NCBI GenBank assembly: GCA_964635065.1
Contig: CAZWMK010000055.1
Span: forward strand, 1 to 15,051
Length of the DNA stretch: 15,051 nt
Reading direction: 5' to 3'
DNA from: CAZWMK01 sp964635065
GTDB taxonomy: Bacteria > Pseudomonadota > Alphaproteobacteria > Sphingomonadales > Sphingomonadaceae
Positions 1-6,345 of the stretch are shown one piece after another (positions within the stretch are counted from its first letter, which is position 1; each line of letters opens with the position of its first letter). Made by a program: the position numbers and the translations under genes. The notes under the pieces are model-generated. The model was not told the DNA's origin. It saw only the letters and a program-made list of their open reading frames with translations, and did no database searches.

Positions 1-2341
1 TCGCGCTGCGTCCGCGCCTGCGACGAGGTGCAGGGCACGCTGGCGCTGACCGTTGCGGGCCGCGGCTTCGACTCCGTGATCGCGCCGGGGCCGCATACCG
101 ACTTCATGACGTCGGAATGCGTCTCGTGCGGCGCCTGCGTGCAGGCCTGCCCCACCGCCGCGCTCAATGAAAACAGCGTCATCGACATCGGCACGCCCGA
201 CCGCGCTGTAGTCACCACCTGCGCCTATTGCGGCGTCGGCTGCGCCTTTCGCGCCGAAATGCGCGGCGAACAGCTCGTCCGCATGGTGCCGTGGAAGGAC
301 GGCAAGGCCAATCGCGGTCACAGCTGCGTCANNNNNNNNNNGCTTCGCCTGGGGCTATGCCCAGCATCAGGATCGCATCCTGAAGCCGATGCTGCGCGAC
401 CGCATCGACGAGCCATGGCGCGAAGTGTCGTGGGACGAGGCCTTTGCCCATGTCGCTGCAAAGTTCCGGCAGATTCAGGCCGATCATGGCCGGAACAGCA
501 TCGGCGGCATCACCTCCTCGCGCTGCACCAACGAGGAAACCTTCCTCGTCCAGAAGCTGATCCGGCAGGGGTTCGGCAACAACAATGTCGATACTTGCGC
601 CCGCGTCTGCCATTCACCGACCGGCTATGGCCTGAAAAGCACCTTTGGCACCTCGGCCGGCACGCAGGATTTCGACAGCGTGGCGGTCGCCGACGTCATC
701 ATGGTGATCGGCGCCAATCCAACCGATGGCCACCCGGTTTTCGCCAGCCGGATGAAGCGGCGCCTGCGTCAGGGCGCAAAGCTCATCGTCATTGACCCGC
801 GCCGCATCGACCTTGTGCGGTCGCCGCACATAGAGGCCAGCCATCACCTGCAACTGAAGCCCGGTACCAATGTCGCGCTTCTGACCGCGCTTGCCCATGT
901 CATCGTCACCGAGGGGCTGGCGGACGAAGCCTTCATACGCGAGCGTTGCGACTGGGATGCCTTCGCTGACTGGGCGGCATTCGTTGCCGATCCCGCCCGT
1001 TCGCCCGAAGCAACCGCCGATCTCACCGGCGTGCCTGCCGCCGACGTGCGGGCGGCGGCGCGGCTTTACGCCACGGGCGGCAATGGCGCAGTCTATTACG
1101 GCCTGGGCGTCACCGAACACAGCCAGGGATCATCGACCGTCATGGCGATTGCCAATCTGGCAATGGCGACCGGCAACATCGGCCGTCCCGGCGTTGGCGT
1201 GAATCCGCTTCGGGGCCAGAACAATGTGCAGGGCGCCTGCGACATGGGCAGCTTCCCGCATGAATTTTCCGGCTATCGCCATGTTGCGGACGATGCCGTG
1301 CGTCACAGTTTCGAGACGGCGTGGGGCGTGACGCTCGATGCGACGCCGGGCCTGCGCATTCCGAACATGCTCGACGCCGCGCTGGATGGCCGGTTTCGGG
1401 GCATATTCATCCAGGGCGAGGACATTCTGCAATCCGACCCCAACAGCCGCCATGTCGCTGCCGCGCTTTCTGCGATGGATTGCGTTGTCGTGCACGACCT
1501 GTTTTTGAACGAAACGGCGAATTACGCCCATGTTTTCCTGCCGGGTTCGACTTTTCTGGAGAAAAACGGCACATTCACCAATGCCGAACGCCGCATCCAG
1601 CGCGTCCGCAAGGTGATGACGCCCAAAAACGGGCTGGAAGACTGGGAAGTCGTGCAGAAGCTGGCGCAGGCCATGGGGCTGGACTGGAATTATACCCATC
1701 CGGCGGAAATCATGGACGAAATCGCCGCCCTCACGCCCAGCTTTGCCCGCGTTTCCTATGACCGGCTGGAAACGGAAGGCTCGCTGCAATGGCCCGCAAC
1801 CGATGCCGCCCCCGCTGGTACCCCCGTCATGCATGTCGACGGCTTCGTGCGCGGGCGCGGGCGCTTTGTCGTGACCGACTATGTCCCGACCGACGAACGC
1901 ACCGGCCCGCGCTTCCCGCTGCTGCTGACGACGGGGCGGATTCTCTCGCAATATAATGTCGGCGCGCAAACCCGCCGCACCGACAACAGTCGCTGGCATC
2001 AGGAAGACCGGCTGGAAATCCACCCGCACGACGCCGAAAACCGCGGCATCCAGAACGGTAGCTGGGTCCGGCTGGCGAGCCGGACGGGAGAGACGACACT
2101 GCGCGCGCTGATCACCGACCGCGTGGCCCCCGGCGTGGTCTATACCACCTTCCATCACCCCGACACGCAGGCCAATGTCGTCACCACCGATTACAGCGAC
2201 TGGGCCACCAACTGCCCCGAATACAAGGTGACGGCGGTGCAGGTCTCCCCCTCCAACGGCCCAAGCGACTGGCAGGAAACGCAGGCAAAGATCGGCAAAC
2301 GCGCGCGGCAGATCGCGCGGCCGCCGGAAGCCGCCCAATGA
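1..2341 (+). CDS. fdsA: NAD-dependent formate dehydrogenase, alpha (molybdopterin) subunit, 5'-partial
   Basis: This is the catalytic subunit of a soluble cytoplasmic formate dehydrogenase, which oxidises formate to CO2 at a bis-MGD molybdenum (or tungsten) centre and passes electrons through Fe-S clusters to the NAD-reducing partners. Frame 1 is open from base 1, so the gene begins upstream; about 170 N-terminal residues are missing compared with the usual length of about 950. Visible Fe-S cysteines, numbered from the first codon, are C3 and C7 (end of one cluster), C40/C43/C46/C50 followed by Pro (ferredoxin-type 4Fe-4S), and C74/C77/C81/C109 (the 4Fe-4S cluster beside the active site). The metal-ligand cysteine is in the RVCHSP motif (codon 608-610), so this is a Cys enzyme, not a selenocysteine one. 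The frame moves from frame 1 to frame 2 across the N run at 332-341, which looks like an assembly artefact. The stop overlaps the fdsD start. Identification is firm from near-continuous family similarity to the end. Confidence 0.95.
332..341. other. Assembly gap (10 N) inside fdsA
   Basis: Ten Ns follow the codons for SCV plus one A, and the sequence resumes as GC then TTC GCC TGG (FAWGY). The FdsA family reads SCVKGRFAWGY here. Six missing bases would give exactly A+6+GC, three codons for K-G-R, and would restore the frame. The run of ten is therefore best read as a fixed-length scaffold placeholder. Confidence 0.9.
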
Positions 2342-2550
2342 GCCTCAGCGATACCGACCGGAAACTCGTCACCATGGCGAACCAGATCGCGCGGAATCTC
2401 GCGGCACAAGGCGACCTCGCCGCCATCGCGGCAACCGCCGAACACTTGCGTCTGTTCTGGGAACCGCAGATGCTGGCCCGGCTTCGGCAACTGGCGGCCA
2501 CGCCCGGCCATGGCCTGTCGCCGGTTGCGGAAAAGGCGGTTCTGTCCTGA
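2338..2550 (+). CDS. fdsD: NAD-dependent formate dehydrogenase, delta subunit
   Basis: This is a 70-residue protein of the FdsD family, the small non-catalytic subunit of soluble NAD-dependent formate dehydrogenases. Family features visible are the N-terminal KLVTMANQIARNLA segment, a central EHLRLFWEPQM segment, and a short C-terminal helix ending in AVLS. It has no cysteines and no signal peptide, so it should be a cytoplasmic helical protein. Its ATG overlaps the fdsA stop in an ATGA tetranucleotide, which suggests translational coupling and one-to-one production. A GGAAG at 2326-2330 lies 7 bases upstream and may act as the ribosome binding site. In the well-studied fdsGBACD operons, fdsC (an FdhD-type accessory sulfurtransferase) lies between fdsA and fdsD; here it is absent from that position. 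Confidence 0.9.
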   Translation: MSLSDTDRKLVTMANQIARNLAAQGDLAAIAATAEHLRLFWEPQMLARLRQLAATPGHGLSPVAEKAVLS

Positions 2551-2588
2551 TGTTCTGTCGCGTTTTGTCCTGCGTTTTCCTGCCATGA
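2550..2588 (+). CDS. Possible 12-codon coupling mini-ORF between fdsD and the MFS gene
   Basis: An ATG at 2550 overlaps the last base of the fdsD stop (TGATG). It opens a frame of 12 codons (MFCRVLSCVFLP) whose TGA at 2586-2588 overlaps the transporter ATG at 2585 (ATGA). The purine-rich AAAAGGCGG at 2531-2539 sits about 10 bases before it and could serve as a ribosome binding site, while the transporter start itself has none that is obvious. The exact fit at both ends could let ribosomes step from fdsD to the transporter. The peptide itself resembles nothing I know, and chance overlap is quite possible. Confidence 0.3.
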   Translation: MFCRVLSCVFLP

Positions 2589-3823
2589 CCGCGGCAACGC
2601 CTCCCGCTAGTCCGCACCCCGGCCTTGGCACCCGCGAGATGATCGCGCTGATCGCCGCGATCATGGCGGTCAATGCGCTCGGTATCGATTCGATGCTGCC
2701 TGCACTCCCCGCCATAGGCGAGGCGCTGGGCGTGGCAGAAGAAAACCGGCGGCAATGGATCATCGCCATCTTCGCCTTCGGCCTTGGTTCGACGCAGTTG
2801 ATCTATGGCCCGCTCGCCGACCGCTATGGCCGCAAGCCGGTGATGCGCTGGAGCCTCGGACTATACGTGCTCGCCAGCCTGTGGGCAGCGGTGGCCAGCA
2901 GTTTTTCGATGCTGCTGGTGGCGCGCTTCATTCAAGGCGCAACATCGGCGGCGACCCGCGTCATCACGACATCGGTCGTGCGCGACTGCTATGCGGGTCG
3001 CGACATGGCGCGGGTCATGTCGCTTGCCTTCATGATTTTCCTCGGCGTTCCGATCTTTGCCCCCAGCATCGGGCAGGCGATTCTGCATGTCGCGCCATGG
3101 CCCGGCATATTCGTTTTTCTTGCCGTCTTTGCCGGGGCTGTCCTGCTCTGGGCGCAGATACGGCTGCCCGAAACGCTCGCACCCGAAAAGCGCCGGCCGA
3201 TCGAACCGCGCCAGATTGCCGCCGCCATGCGCGCTGCATTCTGTGACCGCTATTCGCTGGGTTACACGCTGGCCGGTACCGTGCTGTTCGGCGCGCTTCT
3301 CGGCTTCATCAGCAGCGCGCAACAACTGTTCAGCGATACCTTCGACGCCCACGACCGTTTCCCGCTGATCTTCGCGCTGATCGCCATGGGCATGGGGATA
3401 GCGGCCTGGCTCAACAGCCGCATCGTCGGTCGACTGGGGACACGGCGCGTATCGCATACGGCGATCATCGGTTTCATCCTGATCGAACTCTGCCATCTTG
3501 GCGTCATCGTCGCGGGCCATGAAACGCTGGTCAGCTTCACACTGTTCCAGATTGCCACCATGCTGTGTTTCGGCCTCGCTGCCTCGAATTTCGGCGCCAT
3601 GGCGATGGAACGGATGGGCCATATCGCCGGAACGGCCGCTGCCGTTCAGGGCAGCCTTTCCACGATTGGCGGTGCCGCCATCGGCATCACGATCGGCCAA
3701 ACCTTTGATGGTACGGCGCAACCATTGATTACCGGTTTCGTCATCGCGGGCATGGCGTCGCTTGCGCTCGTGTACATCACGGAACGCGGCGTGCTGTTCC
3801 GTCCCGCGTCCCCCACACACTAG
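2585..3823 (+). CDS. Bcr/CflA-family MFS drug-efflux transporter
   Basis: This 412-residue inner-membrane protein belongs to the major facilitator superfamily, DHA1 (Bcr/CflA) branch, whose members are proton-coupled exporters of drugs and small molecules. The sequence shows repeated hydrophobic segments consistent with 12 transmembrane helices. MFS motif A, GPLADRYGRKPV, lies at about residues 75-87 between helices 2 and 3. A motif B-like RFIQGATSAATR follows in helix 4, and a motif C-like GVPIFAPSIGQ in helix 5, typical of antiporters. The ATG at 2585 was chosen because it starts just before a short polar N-terminus and the first helix; the frame is open back to 2510 but would then overlap fdsD. 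It follows fdsD by 34 bases on the same strand, so it is probably in the fds transcription unit. The substrate cannot be told from sequence. No terminator was found after its TAG. Confidence 0.88.
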   Translation: MTAATPPASPHPGLGTREMIALIAAIMAVNALGIDSMLPALPAIGEALGVAEENRRQWIIAIFAFGLGSTQLIYGPLADRYGRKPVMRWSLGLYVLASLWAAVASSFSMLLVARFIQGATSAATRVITTSVVRDCYAGRDMARVMSLAFMIFLGVPIFAPSIGQAILHVAPWPGIFVFLAVFAGAVLLWAQIRLPETLAPEKRRPIEPRQIAAAMRAAFCDRYSLGYTLAGTVLFGALLGFISSAQQLFSDTFDAHDRFPLIFALIAMGMGIAAWLNSRIVGRLGTRRVSHTAIIGFILIELCHLGVIVAGHETLVSFTLFQIATMLCFGLAASNFGAMAMERMGHIAGTAAAVQGSLSTIGGAAIGITIGQTFDGTAQPLITGFVIAGMASLALVYITERGVLFRPASPTH

Positions 3824-3888
3824 CGCGCACCGCATTTTCATGGCGCAGCCACAGGTCGCGTCCTATGTTTGAACCATGTGACAAAAAC

Positions 3889-3900
3889 AAGGGAACGAGG
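3889..3900 (+). promoter_or_regulatory. Ribosome binding site deciding the aldehyde dehydrogenase start
   Basis: The purine-rich AAGGGAACGAGG ends 3 bases before the ATG at 3904; its AAGGGA part is 9 bases away, a normal spacing. The frame is also open from an ATG at 3865, but no such tract precedes that one, and family members begin with a short segment before YINGQW. The start is therefore placed at 3904. Confidence 0.65.
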
Positions 3901-3903
3901 ATC

Positions 3904-5325
3904 ATGCAGCAGTATCTTCAGCATTATATCAACGGCCAGTGGGTCGACAGTGACGGCGGTCGCCGCCATCAGGTGATCAACCCGGCAACCGAACAGCCGA
4001 CCACTGAAATCACGCTCGGCACCGCCGCCGACGTTGAAAAGGCCGTCGCCGCTGCCCGTGCTGCATTCGAGACTTTCTCCCAGACGACGCGTGAGGAACG
4101 GTTGGCGCTGCTTGAGCGCGTGAAGGCCGAATATGCCAAGCGCATGGGCGACCTTGCCGCCAGCATCACCGCTGAAATGGGTTGCCCGATCTCGCTGTCC
4201 GAAACCGCGCAGGCCGGCCTTGGCCTCATGCAACTTGACGCCACCATCGCTGCGCTCAAGGATTTTGAATTCGAAGGCGTGGTCGGCAAAAGCAAGGTCC
4301 TCCACGAAGCGATCGGCGTGGTCGCGCTCATCACGCCTTGGAACTGGCCGATGAACCAGATCGTCGCAAAAGTCGCGCCGTGCCTCGCTGCCGGCAACAC
4401 CATGATCCTGAAACCATCTGAACAGACGCCGGGTTGTGCCGCGATCTTTGCCGAAATCATGGATGCGGCAGGCGTGCCGGTCGGCGTGTTCAACCTTGTG
4501 CAGGGCGATGGCCCCGGCGTTGGCACCGCGCTCGCCCAGCATCCGGGCATCGACATGATCAGCTTCACCGGATCCACACGGGCGGGCATCGAAATTGCCC
4601 GCAATGCGGCCGGCACCGTCAAGCGCGTACATCAGGAACTGGGTGGCAAATCGCCCAACATCCTGCTCGAAAGCGCGAAGTTCGAGCACGCCATTCCGGG
4701 CAGCGCGATTCCGATCCTGATGAATTCGGGCCAGACCTGCGTCGCACCAACCCGCATGCTCGTCCACAAGTCGCAGCATGACGAGGCTGTCAAGCGGGTT
4801 GCCGACATCTTCAACGCGCAGGCGGTTGGCGATCCGGCCCAACCCGGCGACCATATTGGCCCGGTCGTCAACAAGGCGCAGTATGAAAAGATTCAGGGCC
4901 TGATCGAAAAGGGCATCGCCGAGGGCGCAACACTGGCCGCCGGTGGCCCTGGCCGGGCGGATGGCCAGAACTGCGGCTATTATGTCCGCCCCACGCTGTT
5001 CGCCAATGTAACAAACGACATGACGATCGCGCGCGAGGAAATTTTCGGTCCGGTGCTGTGCATCCTGCCCTATGAGGACGAAGCCGACGCCATCCGCATC
5101 GCCAACGACACGCCTTACGGGCTGGCCGCCTATGTCAAGGGCAACCCCGAACAGGCGCAGGCGGTGGCGGCCAAGCTGCGTGCCGGTTGCGTTTACGTCA
5201 ATGCCGGCAGCTTTGACCTCGCTGCCCCCTTTGGCGGCTACAAGCAATCCGGCAATGGCCGCGAAGGCGGCAAATACGGCATCACCGACTTCATGGAAGT
5301 GAAGACGCTGACCGGCGTGCTCTGA
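3904..5325 (+). CDS. Aldehyde dehydrogenase family protein (CddD/SSP0762-like)
   Basis: This 473-residue cytoplasmic enzyme should oxidise an aldehyde to the carboxylic acid with NAD(P)+. All catalytic elements are present: Asn147 in the PWNWPM motif (oxyanion hole), general base Glu245 in QELGGKSPN, and nucleophile Cys279 in NSGQTCVAPTR. The Glu-Cys spacing of 34 equals that of classical ALDHs. A nucleotide-binding FTGSTRAG segment and the late EEIFGPVL motif also match. The overall pattern, especially the N-terminus and the GQTCVAPTR region, resembles the ALDH group that includes Rhodococcus CddD (6-oxolauric acid dehydrogenase), but the substrate is not determined. Length is normal and the gene is complete. 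It lies 80 bases after the MFS gene with no terminator between, so read-through from the fds unit is possible, and it ends 22 bases before a strong hairpin terminator. Confidence 0.92.
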   Translation: MQQYLQHYINGQWVDSDGGRRHQVINPATEQPTTEITLGTAADVEKAVAAARAAFETFSQTTREERLALLERVKAEYAKRMGDLAASITAEMGCPISLSETAQAGLGLMQLDATIAALKDFEFEGVVGKSKVLHEAIGVVALITPWNWPMNQIVAKVAPCLAAGNTMILKPSEQTPGCAAIFAEIMDAAGVPVGVFNLVQGDGPGVGTALAQHPGIDMISFTGSTRAGIEIARNAAGTVKRVHQELGGKSPNILLESAKFEHAIPGSAIPILMNSGQTCVAPTRMLVHKSQHDEAVKRVADIFNAQAVGDPAQPGDHIGPVVNKAQYEKIQGLIEKGIAEGATLAAGGPGRADGQNCGYYVRPTLFANVTNDMTIAREEIFGPVLCILPYEDEADAIRIANDTPYGLAAYVKGNPEQAQAVAAKLRAGCVYVNAGSFDLAAPFGGYKQSGNGREGGKYGITDFMEVKTLTGVL

Positions 5326-5347
5326 CGCGCTTGACGCCAAACATATG

Positions 5348-5387
5348 AAAAAAGCCCCGGCGGTTCACCCTGCCGGGGCTTTTTTTG
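5348..5387. terminator. Bidirectional Rho-independent terminator between convergent genes
   Basis: Six A (5348-5353) lead into an 8-base GC stem GCCCCGGC (5354-5361). A 10-base loop follows, then the complement GCCGGGGC (5372-5379) and eight T (5380-5387). Because the A tract is paired by the T tract, the element works as a stem followed by a U run in either direction, serving both the aldehyde dehydrogenase gene (plus) and purU (minus, stop at 5403). Confidence 0.93.
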
Positions 5388-5402
5388 CGACGAGCGGAGA
5401 TT

Positions 5403-6260
5403 TCAGTCCCGGAAGACGACGGTCTTGCTGCCGTTCAGGAACACACGGTCCTGCAAATGATAATGGACGGCGCGCGCCAGCACCCGGCGTTCAATGTCGC
5501 GGCCCTTGCGGACAAGATCGTCGGGGCTGTCGGCATGGCTGATATGTTCGACATCCTGGGCAATGATCGGGCCTTCATCAAGATCAGCCGTTACATAATG
5601 CGCCGTCGCGCCGATCATCTTCACGCCACGCACATGGGCCTGGTGATAGGGCTTCGCACCCTTGAAACCCGGCAGAAAGCTGTGGTGGATATTGATGCAG
5701 CGGCCCGACAGGAAGGCCGCCATGTCATCCGACAAAATCTGCATGTAACGCGCAAGCACTACCAGTTCGGCGCCGGTTTCCGCAACGATGCGCTTCACTT
5801 CGGCTTCCTGCGCCGCCTTGTTGTCCTTGCTGACCGGCAGATAGTGGAAGGGGATGTCATCCAGCATCGCCAGCTTCAATGCATCCTTGGGATGGTTCGA
5901 GACGATGCCGACAACATCCATCGCCAGTTCGCCGATACGTTCGCGGTACAAAAGGTCGCCGAGGCAATGGTCGAACCTCGAGACCATCAGGAGCACCTTC
6001 TTGCGCGCACCAACCGGCGTGATCCGCCAGTTCATGCCGTAACGCGGCGCCAGATCGGCAAAGCGAGCATGCAGCGTGTCGTGATCGCGGCCTGGCAGCA
6101 TCTGGAAGACGACCCGCATGAAGAAACGATCAGTTTCCTGATCGTCATATTGCTGGGCATCGACGATGTTGCCGCCATTTTCAAACAGCAATCCCGCCAC
6201 GGCTGCGACCAGTCCCGGCTGGTCAGCGCATGACAGCGTCAGGATATAGGCATTTTGCAT
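5403..6260 (-). CDS. purU: Formyltetrahydrofolate deformylase
   Basis: PurU hydrolyses 10-formyl-tetrahydrofolate to formate and tetrahydrofolate in the cytoplasm, balancing the one-carbon pool. The 285-residue protein has the expected two parts: an N-terminal ACT domain (about residues 5-85, beginning ILTLSCADQPGLVAAVAG) and a C-terminal formyltransferase-fold hydrolase domain (about 88-285). The catalytic triad of the family is visible as Asn190 and His192 in CINIHHSFLP, and Asp228 in TADLDEGPII. Length is normal. The ATG at 6258-6260 is preceded at 9 bases by AGGA (6270-6273 on the plus strand as TCCT), a plausible ribosome binding site. It converges on the aldehyde dehydrogenase gene across the shared terminator. 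It lies downstream in the same direction as the HerA-like gene, 85 bases away. Its product formate is the substrate of the Fds enzyme encoded nearby. Confidence 0.95.
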   Translation of the reverse strand: MQNAYILTLSCADQPGLVAAVAGLLFENGGNIVDAQQYDDQETDRFFMRVVFQMLPGRDHDTLHARFADLAPRYGMNWRITPVGARKKVLLMVSRFDHCLGDLLYRERIGELAMDVVGIVSNHPKDALKLAMLDDIPFHYLPVSKDNKAAQEAEVKRIVAETGAELVVLARYMQILSDDMAAFLSGRCINIHHSFLPGFKGAKPYHQAHVRGVKMIGATAHYVTADLDEGPIIAQDVEHISHADSPDDLVRKGRDIERRVLARAVHYHLQDRVFLNGSKTVVFRD

Positions 6261-6311
6261 CGCGTCTCGTCCTGTTTGCCCCCAGCTGCTTCGGGGATGG
6301 ATTTGCCTCTA

Positions 6312-6329
6312 GCATTAAGGGGTTAATGC
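6312..6329. repeat. Perfect palindrome upstream of purU
   Basis: GCATTAA-GGGG-TTAATGC is a 7-base perfect inverted repeat with a 4-base spacer in the 85-base space between the ATPase stop and the purU start, about 50-70 bases before the purU ATG. No T run follows, so it is a poor terminator. The symmetry suits a dimeric regulator. It contains two TTAA boxes, but 4 bases apart rather than the 7 of a CtrA site. A weaker GC hairpin (CCCC at 6280-6283, GGGG at 6293-6296) lies between it and the gene. Confidence 0.5.
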
Positions 6330-6345
6330 CCGGAAAGACAATCTA

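Noticed and set aside
28..795. 255-codon plus-strand frame that starts as FdsA and continues in another frame
   Set aside because: The real protein leaves this frame at the N gap; the part after 341 is an out-of-frame translation of fdsA.
1130..2338. 402-codon minus-strand frame inside fdsA
   Set aside because: Antisense shadow of a strongly conserved gene; no domain visible and no ribosome binding site.
3824..3903. Terminator or promoter between the MFS gene and the aldehyde dehydrogenase gene
   Set aside because: No GC hairpin with a T run and no convincing -35/-10 pair at proper spacing was seen in these 80 bases.
3838..5340. 500-codon open frame on the minus strand covering the whole aldehyde dehydrogenase gene
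   Set aside because: It mirrors a clear, intact ALDH gene; its translation shows no recognisable motifs and is rich in His, Arg and Gly, typical of antisense reading of GC-rich codons. It also runs through the base range upstream of the true start.
5385..6233. 282-codon plus-strand frame opposite purU
   Set aside because: Antisense shadow; purU on the minus strand has intact catalytic residues and a ribosome binding site.
6312..6329. CtrA binding site reading of the TTAA boxes
   Set aside because: CtrA sites have TTAA-N7-TTAA; here the spacing is 4, so the match fails.
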